Shown here: piece by piece, positions 1 to 9,033 of the stretch
Layout of the letters: each line of letters opens with the position of its first letter
Numbering within the stretch: position 1 is the stretch's first letter
From: Massilia phosphatilytica
GTDB lineage: Bacteria > Pseudomonadota > Gammaproteobacteria > Burkholderiales > Burkholderiaceae_D
Assembly: GCF_002968015.1 (NCBI RefSeq)
Contig: NZ_PUIP01000014.1
Location: 153,929 to 217,928 of the forward strand
Length of the DNA stretch: 64,000 nt
Direction of reading: 5' to 3'
Notes under the pieces: generated by a model
Databases searched by the model: none
Seen by the model: only the letters and a program-made list of their open reading frames with translations
What the model was told of the DNA's origin: nothing
Program-made: the position numbers and the translations under genes

Positions 1-121
1 GCAGGGTGGGCGGTTCGCCGACACCCGTCGGGACAATGATCATGTCGCCGTCGCGAACATGGTTGAGGGCATCGAAGGCGCTGCCGCGTTTGGCGCGATA
101 CATCTCCTGCAAGGTCTGCAT
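1..121 (-). CDS. Acetyl-CoA hydrolase/transferase family protein (N-terminal fragment)
   Basis: Only the first 40 codons are inside the window; the gene runs off the left edge on the minus strand. The start ATG is at 121-119, preceded on the minus strand by a good AGGAGA ribosome site about 6 bases upstream. The visible protein begins MQTLQEMYRAKRGSAF and continues to a GDMIIVPTGVGEPP stretch, which resembles the N-terminus of the acetyl-CoA hydrolase / 4-hydroxybutyrate CoA-transferase family. Such enzymes move CoA between short acyl groups in the cytoplasm. It is transcribed away from the next gene. The family call rests on a short N-terminal match, so the exact substrate cannot be given. 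Confidence 0.6.
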   Translation of the reverse strand, partial: MQTLQEMYRAKRGSAFDALNHVRDGDMIIVPTGVGEPPTL

Positions 122-280
122 GGTCGTCTCCTGTGTCGTTTTTGTTTGTAAAACATGCACCGTGGCAGCTTAACAGCGTGGCCCAGGAAACTGACGCGCA
201 CCTGACGCATCCTTGATCCACAGCGGCGCGCCGGCGCGGCGCCGTGCGGCCGATAATGGAATGCGAGGAGCGAACACATC

Positions 281-802
281 ATGGAATCGACACGATATGG
301 ACTGGCTGCATGCGCACTGCTGGCGTGCACGTGCATCGCGCACGCGCAGGATGCGGCCACGCTGAGCTATGGCCCCGTGCTGAACCCGCGCGCGCAGCAG
401 GGCGCGGAAGCCGTCCGCAAGGACCCTGCCGAGGTGCACGACGAAGCGGATACGCTGGCCCGTCAGGCCCCGCCGCCGCCGCAGAAACCGCTCACCGACA
501 AGCAACGCGAGGAACTGCGCCGCCGCGCCGCCAGCCGCCACCCGGCCTGGCAGGGCACAGGCCCGATGGCCCCGCGCCCGCTGCGCTCCGGCGAGACGCC
601 ACCCGCCACCGCCGCCGTTCCGATCCCGCCGCCGGCGACGGCGCCGCAGCCGACGGTGCCCAGCACCAGCGTCGTCCGCGGCTGCCAGGGCATCGTTTGC
701 ACGGATGGGGCCGGTAATACGTTCAATGCGGGCGGCAACGCCGGCGTCAGCAGCACCGGCCGCGCATGTGCGCGAAACGGGACCACCGTCACATGTTTTT
801 GA
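281..802 (+). CDS. Small secreted cysteine-containing protein of unknown function
   Basis: This 173-residue protein starts at ATG 281 after a GAGGAG ribosome site. Residues 1-22 form a signal peptide (hydrophobic core AACALLACTCIAHA, likely cut before QDAA). The middle (about 60-125) is rich in proline, arginine and alanine and looks disordered. The C-terminal 40 residues hold four cysteines in a small pattern (CQGIVC, a GNTFNAGG turn, and two more near the end), which suggests a tiny disulfide-stabilised periplasmic domain. I recall similar short proteins with this Cys/Gly tail from Oxalobacteraceae but know no function. Its stop codon overlaps the -35 box of the next gene's promoter, so the two are probably separate transcription units. 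Confidence 0.65.
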   Translation: MESTRYGLAACALLACTCIAHAQDAATLSYGPVLNPRAQQGAEAVRKDPAEVHDEADTLARQAPPPPQKPLTDKQREELRRRAASRHPAWQGTGPMAPRPLRSGETPPATAAVPIPPPATAPQPTVPSTSVVRGCQGIVCTDGAGNTFNAGGNAGVSSTGRACARNGTTVTCF

Positions 803-828
803 CGTGTCGACCCAAACCCCGCTAGAAT
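799..828 (+). promoter_or_regulatory. Sigma-70 promoter for the SDR gene
   Basis: A TTGACG -35 box (799-804) and a TAGAAT -10 box (823-828) are separated by 18 bases. Transcription would start near 835, about 54 bases before the SDR start codon and at the left edge of the palindromic operator described next. Confidence 0.75.
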
Positions 829-835
829 CCGCTGG

Positions 836-857
836 TTGACGTTTACGTAAACGGCAA
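836..857. promoter_or_regulatory. 22-bp palindromic operator, LiuR-like
   Basis: The left arm TTGACGTTTAC and the right arm GTAAACGGCAA are inverted copies with one mismatch out of 11. The core GTTTACGTAAAC resembles the site I recall for LiuR, the MerR-family repressor of branched-chain amino acid breakdown in proteobacteria. Its position just downstream of the -10 box fits repression, and the controlled gene (an acyl-CoA/hydroxyacyl-type SDR) fits that regulon. The identity of the binding protein is inferred; no liuR gene is in the window. Confidence 0.6.
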
Positions 858-888
858 GATAACCAGCAGATCAACGAAGGGGAGACAG

Positions 889-1653
889 ATGCAAATCCAG
901 AATAACGTGTTCATCGTGACGGGCGGCGCTTCGGGCCTGGGCGCGGCCACCGCGCGCACGATCGTGGAAGCGGGCGGCAAGGTCGTGCTGGCCGACGTGC
1001 AGCAGGAAGCCGGCGCGGCGCTGGCCGCCGAACTGGGTGCCGCGGCCCGCTTCGTGAAGTGCGACGTCACGTCGGAAGCGGACGGCCAGGCGGTCGTGGC
1101 GGCGGCCCTCGAACTGGGCAGCCTGCGCGGCCTGGTGAACTGCGCCGGCGTCGCGCCGGCCATCAAGACGGTCGGCAAGGACGGCCCGCATCCGCTGGAC
1201 GCTTTCCAGCGCGCCATCAACATCAACCTCGTCGGCACCTTCAACATGTGCCGCCTGGCGGCCGATGCGATGGGCAAGGAAGAGGGACTCGAACACGGCG
1301 AGCGCGGCGTGATCATCAACACGGCGTCCGTTGCCGCGTTCGACGGCCAGATCGGCCAGGCCGCCTACGGCGCATCGAAGGCGGGCGTGGCCGGCATGAC
1401 CCTGCCGATGGCGCGCGACCTGTCGCGCAGCGGCATCCGCGTGATGACGATCGCACCGGGCATCTTCGAGACGCCGATGCTGATGGGGATGCCGCAGGAA
1501 GTGCGCGATTCGCTGGGCAAGATGGTGCCGTTCCCGCCACGCCTCGGTATGCCGCGCGAGTACGCGCACCTGGCGAAGACCATCATCGAAAACGTGATGC
1601 TGAACGGCGAGACGATCCGCCTCGACGGCGCCATCCGCATGCAGCCGAAGTGA
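889..1653 (+). CDS. SDR family 3-hydroxyacyl-CoA dehydrogenase (type-2 HADH-like)
   Basis: This 254-residue cytoplasmic oxidoreductase shows the full classical SDR set: the NAD-binding TGGASGLG motif near residue 12, the NCAG motif, catalytic Ser147 in NTASVAAF, and Tyr160 with Lys164 (YGASK). The TFNMCRLAA and IAPGIFETPM stretches match the HSD17B10 / 3-hydroxy-2-methylbutyryl-CoA dehydrogenase group, which oxidises 3-hydroxyacyl-CoA intermediates in isoleucine and short-chain fatty acid breakdown. The start ATG follows a GGGGAGA ribosome site. Promoter and LiuR-like operator lie just upstream, supporting a role in acyl-CoA catabolism. The precise substrate is an inference from family resemblance. 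Confidence 0.85.
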   Translation: MQIQNNVFIVTGGASGLGAATARTIVEAGGKVVLADVQQEAGAALAAELGAAARFVKCDVTSEADGQAVVAAALELGSLRGLVNCAGVAPAIKTVGKDGPHPLDAFQRAININLVGTFNMCRLAADAMGKEEGLEHGERGVIINTASVAAFDGQIGQAAYGASKAGVAGMTLPMARDLSRSGIRVMTIAPGIFETPMLMGMPQEVRDSLGKMVPFPPRLGMPREYAHLAKTIIENVMLNGETIRLDGAIRMQPK

Positions 1654-1705
1654 GCGCTTGAGCAATTTCCTGTACGATGCCCTCTGGTATTTCCGGAGAA
1701 ATCGT

Positions 1706-3514
1706 ATGACCAAGAAGTTGCTCGCCCCGAAGTTGCTCGCCTTCATTCTGGGCGGTGTGTTTGCCGCCGCCCTGAATCCCGTCACCGCACTCGCCCAGGA
1801 CGCCTCAGCGCTGCAGCGCGCTCCCGAGGCCGCCAGCGGCTACACCGAGAAGGCTGGCTGGACGGCCCGCAAGTACATGGTGGCCGCCGCGAATCCGCTG
1901 GCCGTCGAAGCGGGTTACGAGATGCTGAAGCAGGGCGGCACGGCGATCGACGCGGCCATCGCGACGCAACTGGTGCTCACGCTCGTCGAGCCGCAATCGT
2001 CCGGCATCGGCGGCGGCGCGTTTCTGATGTATTACGACGGCAAGAAGGTGCAGGCGTACGACGGCCGCGAGACGGCGCCGTCGAAGGCGGACGAGCATTT
2101 GTTCCAGCGTGCGGACGGCACGCCGCTGTCCCGTGCGGAGGGCATCGTGGGCGGCCGCTCGACGGGCGCGCCCGGCGTGCTGCGCATGCTGGCGCTGGCC
2201 CACCGCCAGCATGGCAAGCTGGCGTGGAAGGCGTTGTTCCAGCCGGCGATCCGCTTTGCCGAACAAGGCTTCGCCGTCAGCCCGCGCCTGAACAGCCTGC
2301 TGGCCGAGGACCGCTATCTCCGCAACGACCCGACGGCGCGCGCGTACTTCTATGCGCCGGACGGCAAGCCGTGGCCCGTCGGCCACGTGCTCAAGAATCC
2401 CGAGCTGGCGCGCACCCTGCGCGAGCTGGCCGCTGGCGGCGCCGAGGTGTTTTACACGGGCCGCATCGCGCGCGACATCGAGGCGAAGGTCAAGAGCCAT
2501 CCGACGAATCCGGGCCTGCTCACCGCGGCCGATATCGCGGCCTATCAACCCAAGCTGCGCGAGCCGGTCTGCAACGACTACCGCGCGTACACCGTATGCG
2601 GCATGCCGCCGCCGTCGTCCGGAGGCATCGCCGTGGCGCAGATGCTCGGCATGTTCGAGACGCGCGATATGAAGGCGCTGGCGCCCGCGAACGGCATCCC
2701 GGGCGCCGACGCCGTGCACGTGTTCTCGGAAGTGGGCCGCCTCGCCTACGCGGACCGCGACCGCTACGCCGCCGACACGGACTTCGTCCCGCTGCCGGGC
2801 CGCGGCATTCCCGCGCTGCTGGACAAGGGCTATCTGTCGCAGCGCGCGAGCCTCGTCAAGCAACGGTCGATGGGCAAGGCGCAAGCCGGCCATCCGCCGG
2901 GCGTGGAGATGGCGTGGAACTGGGGCCTGGACAATTCGATCGAAGCGCATTCGACGTCGCACATCGTCGCGGTCGATCCGTACGGCGCCGGCCTGTCGAT
3001 GACGACGAGCGTCGAGGACGCGTTCGGGTCGCGCCAGATGGTCGACGGTTTCATCCTCAACAACCAGCTCACCGATTTCTCGTTCGATTCGCGCGACGCG
3101 AACGGTCCGATCGCCAACCGCGTCGAGCCGGGCAAGCGCCCGCGCAGCGCGATGAGTCCCACGATCGTGTTCGACAAGAAGACCGGCAAGTTCGTGGAAG
3201 CGGTCGGCTCGCCGGGCGGTCCCCTGATCATCAATTACGTGGCCAAGGTCCTCGTCGGCACGCTCGACTGGGGGCTCGACATGCAGCAGGCCATCTCGCT
3301 GCCCAACTTCGGCAGCCGCAACGGTCCGACCGAGCTGGAGGCCGGGCGCTTCCCGCTGTCCGAGGTCAAGGCACTCGAAGCGCGCGGCCACGCGGTGCGC
3401 GTGTTCGAGCAGACGTCCGGATTGCAGGGTATTGCGCGCATGGACATCCACGGCGTGCCATTATGGTTCGGCGGTGCCGACCCACGCAGGGAAGGTGTTG
3501 CAAAAGGTGACTAA
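1706..3514 (+). CDS. ggt: Gamma-glutamyltransferase
   Basis: The protein has 602 residues, the usual length for this periplasmic N-terminal-nucleophile hydrolase. I chose ATG 1706 because GGAG lies 7 bases upstream and a signal peptide follows at once (MTKKLLAPKLLAF... with a cut after TALA); the frame stays open further upstream to a TTG but without a ribosome site. Thr417 in HSTSH is the expected autoprocessing site and nucleophile: the chain should split into large and small subunits with TSHIVAVD at the new N-terminus. GSGIGGGAF and GSPGG are further family motifs. The enzyme hydrolyses or transfers gamma-glutamyl groups of glutathione and related compounds. It lies 52 bases after the SDR gene and may be cotranscribed with it. 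Confidence 0.93.
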   Translation: MTKKLLAPKLLAFILGGVFAAALNPVTALAQDASALQRAPEAASGYTEKAGWTARKYMVAAANPLAVEAGYEMLKQGGTAIDAAIATQLVLTLVEPQSSGIGGGAFLMYYDGKKVQAYDGRETAPSKADEHLFQRADGTPLSRAEGIVGGRSTGAPGVLRMLALAHRQHGKLAWKALFQPAIRFAEQGFAVSPRLNSLLAEDRYLRNDPTARAYFYAPDGKPWPVGHVLKNPELARTLRELAAGGAEVFYTGRIARDIEAKVKSHPTNPGLLTAADIAAYQPKLREPVCNDYRAYTVCGMPPPSSGGIAVAQMLGMFETRDMKALAPANGIPGADAVHVFSEVGRLAYADRDRYAADTDFVPLPGRGIPALLDKGYLSQRASLVKQRSMGKAQAGHPPGVEMAWNWGLDNSIEAHSTSHIVAVDPYGAGLSMTTSVEDAFGSRQMVDGFILNNQLTDFSFDSRDANGPIANRVEPGKRPRSAMSPTIVFDKKTGKFVEAVGSPGGPLIINYVAKVLVGTLDWGLDMQQAISLPNFGSRNGPTELEAGRFPLSEVKALEARGHAVRVFEQTSGLQGIARMDIHGVPLWFGGADPRREGVAKGD

Positions 3515-3523
3515 AAGTCGCTT

Positions 3524-3547
3524 TAATTGTTGGCTGAGAAACAATTA
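3524..3547. repeat. Inverted repeat between ggt and the patatin gene
   Basis: TAATTGTT and AACAATTA form perfect 8-base arms around an 8-base spacer. The hairpin is AT-rich and has no T-run, so it is a poor terminator. Its place just ahead of a possible -10 box (TAATCT, 3574-3579) makes an operator for the patatin/kinase unit an alternative. Confidence 0.4.
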
Positions 3548-3573
3548 TTCCCCTCAAGATCGGCAGAGTTTGC

Positions 3574-3579
3574 TAATCT
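3574..3579 (+). promoter_or_regulatory. Possible -10 box for a leaderless patatin transcript
   Basis: TAATCT ends 6 bases before the GTG start codon and no ribosome site is visible. If this -10 box is used, the message would start at or next to the start codon. No convincing -35 box is present, so this is weak. Confidence 0.3.
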
Positions 3580-3585
3580 TGCTCT

Positions 3586-4755
3586 GTGGATACTGAATGC
3601 AAAACGGGTCTGATTCTTAGCGGTGGCGGCGCGCGCGCGGCTTACCAGGCGGGGGTCTTGCAGGCGATCTCCCGCATCCTGGGGGAGGCGGGCTGGCCCG
3701 CCGCGCGCAATCCGTTCGCGATCATCTGCGGCACGTCGGCCGGCGCCCTCAACGCGGCCGGGCTGGCGTGCCGCGCCGACGACTTCGGCGACGCCGTCGA
3801 CCAGTTGGCGGACGTGTGGGAGAGCATCGATGTCACGCAGGTCTACCGCGCCGATTCGCTGGGTGTGCTGCGCTCCGGCGCCCGCTGGCTGTCGCTGCTG
3901 TCGTTCGGCTGGATGCTGCGCCAGTGGCATGCGGCGCCGCCGGCTTCGCTGCTCGACAACACGCCGCTCGTCGGCCTGCTGCACCACATGCTCGACATGC
4001 CGCGCCTCGACGCGGCGCTGGCCAGCGGCTGCCTGGACGCGCTGGCCGTCACCGCGTCGTCGTACAGCGGCGGCCAGCACGTCACGTTCTACCAGAGCGA
4101 ACGCGAGATCGCGCCGTGGAAGCGGCACCAGCGCGTCGCGCTGCAGGGGCAGATCGGCGTCGACCACCTGCTCGCATCGAGCGCCTTGCCGTTCATCTTC
4201 CCGGCCGTGCCGCTGTACCTGGACGGCCGCATGGAATACTGCGGCGACGGCTCGATGCGCCAGCTGGCGCCGATCGCGCCCGCGATCCACCTGGGCGCGC
4301 GCCGCGTGCTCGTCGTGGGGGCTGGGCGCATGAACGAGACCGTGAACCACCTGCCGGCGCACGTGCGCTATCCGAGCCTGGCGCAGATCGCCGGCCACGC
4401 GCTGTCGTCGATCTTCCTCGACGGCCTCGCGATGGACATCGAGCGCCTGCAGCGCGTCAACGATACCTTGTCGATGCTGCCGGACGAGCTGCTGGCGAAG
4501 ACGCCGCTGCGCCGCGTCGAACTGCTCGCGATCGTGCCGTCGGAACGCCTGGACGACATCGCCGCGCGCCACACGCATAATCTGCCGGGGCCCGTGCGGA
4601 CGCTGCTCGGCGGGATCGGCGCGACCGAGAGACGCGGCGCCGCGCTCGCGTCCTACCTGCTGTTCGAGGGCGGCTACACGCGTGAACTGATGGCACTGGG
4701 CCAGCGCGACACCTATGCCCGGCGCGCCGACGTACTGGAGTTTTTCGAAGCATGA
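3586..4755 (+). CDS. Patatin-like phospholipase family protein
   Basis: This 389-residue putative lipid acyl hydrolase shows the patatin catalytic dyad. The oxyanion loop is at 13-17 (GGGAR), the nucleophile is Ser51 in GTSAG, and the aspartate is Asp221 in GDGSM. There is no signal peptide or clear membrane segment, so the enzyme is probably cytoplasmic or peripherally membrane bound. The start is a GTG with no visible ribosome site. The stop overlaps the start of the following hybrid sensor kinase by four bases (ATGA), so the two are translationally coupled. This pairing suggests, but does not prove, that the lipase takes part in the response controlled by the kinase. Confidence 0.88.
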   Translation: MDTECKTGLILSGGGARAAYQAGVLQAISRILGEAGWPAARNPFAIICGTSAGALNAAGLACRADDFGDAVDQLADVWESIDVTQVYRADSLGVLRSGARWLSLLSFGWMLRQWHAAPPASLLDNTPLVGLLHHMLDMPRLDAALASGCLDALAVTASSYSGGQHVTFYQSEREIAPWKRHQRVALQGQIGVDHLLASSALPFIFPAVPLYLDGRMEYCGDGSMRQLAPIAPAIHLGARRVLVVGAGRMNETVNHLPAHVRYPSLAQIAGHALSSIFLDGLAMDIERLQRVNDTLSMLPDELLAKTPLRRVELLAIVPSERLDDIAARHTHNLPGPVRTLLGGIGATERRGAALASYLLFEGGYTRELMALGQRDTYARRADVLEFFEA

Positions 4756-7700
4756 AACGATGGCTGTTCCTGCTGGTTGCGCTGTTCTGGGTCGTCGTGG
4801 CCCACGCCGCGCCCACCCCGACCCTGCGCTTCGAGCACCTGTCGGTGGACGACGGCCTCGCGCAGGAATCCGTGCTGTCCATCGTGCAGGACCCGGACGG
4901 CTTCATGTGGTTCGGCACCCAGTCCGGCCTGTCGCGCTACGACGGCTACCGGTTCACGAATTTCCGCAACGTCGTCGGCGATCCGAAGACGCTTGCCAAC
5001 AACTGGGTGCGCGTGCTGTACGTCGACCGCAAGGGCCGGCTGTGGATCGGCACGGACGGCGGCCTCGATCGCTATGAACCGAAGACCGGCACGTTCAGCC
5101 ACTTCCTGCCGGACGAACCGGCCAAGCGGGGCAACGGCAACCGCCATATCCGCGCCATCCTGGACGATGGCAAGGATGGCCTGTGGCTGGCGACGGCTGA
5201 CGGGCTGCAGCACTTCGACATCGCCAGCGGCCGGTTCGACACGTGGCACCACGTGCCGGGCGTGCCGGACAGCCTCGCATCGGACAAGCTGACGGCCCTC
5301 GCGCGCGGGCGCGACGGCCGCCTTTGGATCGGCACCGCGTCGGGCCTGGACAGCCTCGATCCGGAGCGGATGCATTTCCGCCACCACCCGTCGCCGCGTG
5401 GCGGCAAGTACGACTTCGTGCAGACGCTGATGGTCGACGCGGGCCAGGGCCTGTGGGTCGGCAGCATGGGCGGCCTGGAACGCCTGCCGCTCGGCCAGAA
5501 GGGCGATGTGCACACGTTCGGCGTCGACGACGGCATGCCGCCCGGCGAGATCAGCGTGTTGTACGAGGATGCCGAGCGCCAGGTCTGGGTGGGCTCGCAC
5601 GACCGCGGCCTGTACCGCTGGCTGCCCGCGCTGGGCCGCTTCGAACGCCATCCGCACCGCATCACCGACAGCTACAGCCTGGGCGACAACCAGGTCACGG
5701 CGCTGTACGGCGACCGCGTGGGCACGTTCTGGGTCGGCACGTGGTACGGCGGCGTGTCGCGCGCGGACATGGGCAGCGGCGGCTTCGCGCGCATCGTGCG
5801 CGGCGACGACACGCCGCTCGCGCTGGAAGACAACAAGGTGCGCGGCATCGTCGGTGACGGCAACGGCAAGCTGTGGCTCGCGACGAACGGCGGCCTGCAT
5901 CTGTTCGATCCGGCGACCGGCGCCGACCAGCCGTGGCGCCTCGCCCCTGTCGAAGGTGGGCTGTCGGGAGATGCGATGGCCACGTCGGTGGCGCTCGACC
6001 GCGACGGCAGCGTGTGGGCCGGCACGCGCAACGGCCTCGCGCACTTCGACCCGAAAACCGGGCGCTTCACGCGGCGGACGCTGTCGGCGGACGACGTCGA
6101 CGCCAACTTCGTGCGCAACGTGCACGTCACGCGCGACGGCACCCTGTGGGCCGCGAGCCGCGGCGGCCTGCACCGCATCGCGCCGGACGGCAAGCAGACG
6201 ACCTACCAGCACGACCCGGCCGCGGCCGCGAGCCTGGCCGACAACATCGTGCGCCCGATGCTGGAAGACCGCCACGGCCGGTTCTGGGTCGGCACGTTCG
6301 ACGGCCTCGACCTGCTCGACCGCGCCACCGGCAAGTTCCGCCACTTCCGCCACGATCCGGACGATCCCACGAGCCTGTCGCACGACGAGGTGCACTACCT
6401 GCTGGAAGACCGGCGCGGCGACCTGTGGGTCGGCACGGCCGTGGGCCTGAACCGCATGGTGATCGGCGCCGACGGCACGCCGCGCTTCCAGCGCTACACG
6501 GTGCGCGACGGCATGGCCGACGACGTCGTGGCCGCGATGCAGGAAGATCTCGACGGCTTCATCTGGGTGTCCAGTTCGAGCGGCCTGCACCGGCTCGATC
6601 CGGCCAGCGGCGCCTGGCGCAACTACAACGCGACCGACGGCACGATCGAGGGTGCGTACTTCGACGCGTCCGCGCTGCGCGTGGCCGACGGCACGCTCTA
6701 CTTCGGCGGCAACAACGGCATCACGGCGTTCAATCCGCGCGCGCTGCACGACAACCTGATCGCGCCGCGCGCCGTCATCACGGGCCTGCAGATCTTCGGC
6801 CAGCCGTGGCAGGACGTCCGTCCGGGCATGCTGCCGGGGCCCATCGAACGCCTGTCCGGCATCACGCTCACGCCGCAGGATTCCGTGTTCTCTCTGGAGT
6901 TCTCGGCGCTGCACTTCGCCGCGCCCGGCCGCAACCGGTTCGCGTATCGCCTGGTCGGCTTCGACCAGGACTGGATCGGCGTCGACGCGAGCAAGCGGTT
7001 CGCCACCTACACGAACCTCGACCCGGGCAACTACACGTTCCAGGTGCGCGCCGCGAACAAGGACGGCGTCTGGAGCGATGCCGCCGCCACGCTGGAAGTG
7101 ACGGTGCTGCCGCCGTATTGGAAGACATGGTGGTTCCGCACCTTGTGCGCGCTGGTCGTGATCGGCTGCGGCTATGGCGCGTACCGGATCCGCGTGGACG
7201 TCCTGCGCCGCCAGAAGGCCATGCTGGAGCAGCAGGTCAGCGCGCGCACGGAGCGCATCGAGCAGCAGAACCGCCTGCTCGAACGCCAGACCGAGGAATT
7301 GCGCGAGCAGGAACGGCAGGTGCGGCGCCGTACGAACGAACTGGCGCTCGCCAACGACGCGCTGCAGGAAAACGAGGAGCGGCTGTACCAGGCCAAGCAG
7401 CGCGCGGAAGACGCCACGCGCCAGAAATCCGAATTCCTCGCCAACATGAGCCACGAGATGCGCACGCCGCTGGCCGGCGTCATCGGCATGCTGGGCTTCG
7501 CGCTGCGCGACACGGCACTGCGCGACGCCACGCGCGAGCAGATCCTGCGCGGCCAGGCGAACGCGCAATCGCTGCTGGCGATCATCAACGACCTGCTCGA
7601 CTTTTCCAAGATCGAGGCGGGCAAGCTGACCATCGAGAACATCGACTTCGCGCTCGACGAATCGGTCTCCCACGTGGGCAAGCTGTTCGAGGAACAGGCC

Positions 7701-8969
7701 GGCGCGCACAGCGTGGCCTTCGCCGTGCGCCTCGACCCGGACCTGCCGCGCTTCGTCGTGGGCGACCCGACCCGCCTGCGTCAGATCCTCGTGAACCTCG
7801 TCGGCAACGCCTTCAAATTCACCGAGAGCGGCTCGGTCACCGTGCACGTCGAGCGCCGCCCGGAAGACCAGCACGATCGCGCGGGCCGCAACATGATCCG
7901 CTTCTCGGTGCAGGACACGGGCATCGGCATCGCGCCGGACGCGTTGCCGCGCCTGTTCCAGAAATTCGAGCAGGCCGACGCGACGACGACGCGCCGCTAC
8001 GGCGGCACCGGCCTGGGCCTGGCGATCTGCCGCCAGCTCGTCGAACTGATGGGCGGCACGATCGGCGTCGCCAGCACGCCGGGCGTGGGCTCCACGTTCA
8101 GCTTCGTGCTCCCGCTGGCCGACGGCGTCCAGCCGCACTCCGTCGTCGACCAGCCGCGCGCGCCGCACACGCACCGCCTGCGCGTGCTGTGCGCGGAAGA
8201 CTATCCGACCAACCAGATCATCGTGCGCATGATGCTGGAAGAGCTGGGCCACCAGGTCGACGTCGTCGAGAACGGCCTCCTGGCCGTGATGGCCTGCGCC
8301 CGCACCCGCTACGACCTGATCCTGATGGACGGCCGCATGCCCGAGATGGATGGCGCGACGGCCACGCGCCTGATCCGCGCCGGCGGCCCGCTGGAAGCGC
8401 CCGTGCTGGACCAGCACCTGATGATCGTCGCCCTGACCGCCAACGTCAGCGAGGAAGACCGCACGCGCTACCTGGCTTGCGGCATGGATGCCTTCATCAC
8501 CAAGCCGATCGACGACGCGCAGCTGCACTACCACCTCACGCGCGCGATCGAGCGCCAGCTGCAACGCGGCGTCGAGCTCGCGCCGATGCCGGAGGCGTCC
8601 GCGCGCACGCCGTCGACGGCCGAGCTGGACGCGATGTTCGATGTTCCGGGCGATGCCGTGGCTGCGGCCGCGCCGGCGCCGGACCGGCGCGCGGGTGACC
8701 TGAGGGAGCGGCTGCGCGGCGCCTTCCTGGCCGACCTGCCGCGCCGCCGCATCGAACTGGACAAGGCGCTGGCCGTGGGCGACCACGACACGGCCGGGCG
8801 CGTCCTGCACGGCATGAAGGGCAGCGCCGGCTACCTGGGCGAGGACGGGTTGCGCGCGCTGTGCGCCGAACTCGAGGGCCTGGCGGATGCGGGCCAGCTC
8901 GATGCCGTACGTGCCGGCCTGCCGCGCCTGTGGGACCTGCTGGCCCGCTTCGAGGCGGCGCCTGTCTGA
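4752..8969 (+). CDS. Two-component propeller hybrid sensor histidine kinase/response regulator with HPt
   Basis: The protein has 1405 residues. Order of parts: signal peptide 1-20; a large periplasmic beta-propeller to about 700 with many repeats of the type W[VI]GT..GL..; a Y_Y_Y domain around 715-780; one membrane segment near 790-812; a coiled coil to about 890; HisKA with phospho-His901 (SHEMRTP); HATPase about 1010-1130 (DTGIGI, GGTGLGLAI); a receiver about 1142-1265 with Asp1193 (LMDGRMPEMDG); and an HPt domain with His1353 (LHGMKG). All phosphorelay residues are present, so it should run a His-Asp-His relay inside one chain. Members of this class often sense extracellular sugars, but the ligand here is unknown. 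The output partner may be the receiver protein encoded next. Confidence 0.93.
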   Translation: MKRWLFLLVALFWVVVAHAAPTPTLRFEHLSVDDGLAQESVLSIVQDPDGFMWFGTQSGLSRYDGYRFTNFRNVVGDPKTLANNWVRVLYVDRKGRLWIGTDGGLDRYEPKTGTFSHFLPDEPAKRGNGNRHIRAILDDGKDGLWLATADGLQHFDIASGRFDTWHHVPGVPDSLASDKLTALARGRDGRLWIGTASGLDSLDPERMHFRHHPSPRGGKYDFVQTLMVDAGQGLWVGSMGGLERLPLGQKGDVHTFGVDDGMPPGEISVLYEDAERQVWVGSHDRGLYRWLPALGRFERHPHRITDSYSLGDNQVTALYGDRVGTFWVGTWYGGVSRADMGSGGFARIVRGDDTPLALEDNKVRGIVGDGNGKLWLATNGGLHLFDPATGADQPWRLAPVEGGLSGDAMATSVALDRDGSVWAGTRNGLAHFDPKTGRFTRRTLSADDVDANFVRNVHVTRDGTLWAASRGGLHRIAPDGKQTTYQHDPAAAASLADNIVRPMLEDRHGRFWVGTFDGLDLLDRATGKFRHFRHDPDDPTSLSHDEVHYLLEDRRGDLWVGTAVGLNRMVIGADGTPRFQRYTVRDGMADDVVAAMQEDLDGFIWVSSSSGLHRLDPASGAWRNYNATDGTIEGAYFDASALRVADGTLYFGGNNGITAFNPRALHDNLIAPRAVITGLQIFGQPWQDVRPGMLPGPIERLSGITLTPQDSVFSLEFSALHFAAPGRNRFAYRLVGFDQDWIGVDASKRFATYTNLDPGNYTFQVRAANKDGVWSDAAATLEVTVLPPYWKTWWFRTLCALVVIGCGYGAYRIRVDVLRRQKAMLEQQVSARTERIEQQNRLLERQTEELREQERQVRRRTNELALANDALQENEERLYQAKQRAEDATRQKSEFLANMSHEMRTPLAGVIGMLGFALRDTALRDATREQILRGQANAQSLLAIINDLLDFSKIEAGKLTIENIDFALDESVSHVGKLFEEQAGAHSVAFAVRLDPDLPRFVVGDPTRLRQILVNLVGNAFKFTESGSVTVHVERRPEDQHDRAGRNMIRFSVQDTGIGIAPDALPRLFQKFEQADATTTRRYGGTGLGLAICRQLVELMGGTIGVASTPGVGSTFSFVLPLADGVQPHSVVDQPRAPHTHRLRVLCAEDYPTNQIIVRMMLEELGHQVDVVENGLLAVMACARTRYDLILMDGRMPEMDGATATRLIRAGGPLEAPVLDQHLMIVALTANVSEEDRTRYLACGMDAFITKPIDDAQLHYHLTRAIERQLQRGVELAPMPEASARTPSTAELDAMFDVPGDAVAAAAPAPDRRAGDLRERLRGAFLADLPRRRIELDKALAVGDHDTAGRVLHGMKGSAGYLGEDGLRALCAELEGLADAGQLDAVRAGLPRLWDLLARFEAAPV

Positions 8970-8993
8970 ATCGTGCGCGTGTCACACTATCTG

Positions 8994-8999
8994 TATAAT
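8994..8999 (+). promoter_or_regulatory. Consensus -10 box ahead of the receiver gene
   Basis: A perfect TATAAT lies 35 bases before the start codon at 9034, in the short gap after the hybrid kinase. The matching -35 position (about 8971-8976) is poor. It suggests the receiver gene can also be transcribed on its own. Confidence 0.5.
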
Positions 9000-9033
9000 T
9001 GCCATTTAACAATTGCGACACATTGGGGCAGGA

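Noticed and set aside
1..30. Copy of the GTAGGGTGGGC repeat at the left edge
   Set aside because: The resemblance (GCAGGGTGGGC) falls in the coding part of the CoA-transferase gene and has no partner arm.
4713..8810. Very long open frame on the minus strand opposite the hybrid kinase (over 1300 codons)
   Set aside because: It is a codon-bias shadow of a high-GC gene: composition is dominated by Arg, Ala, His and Val, with no domain and no ribosome site. The plus-strand kinase explains the sequence.
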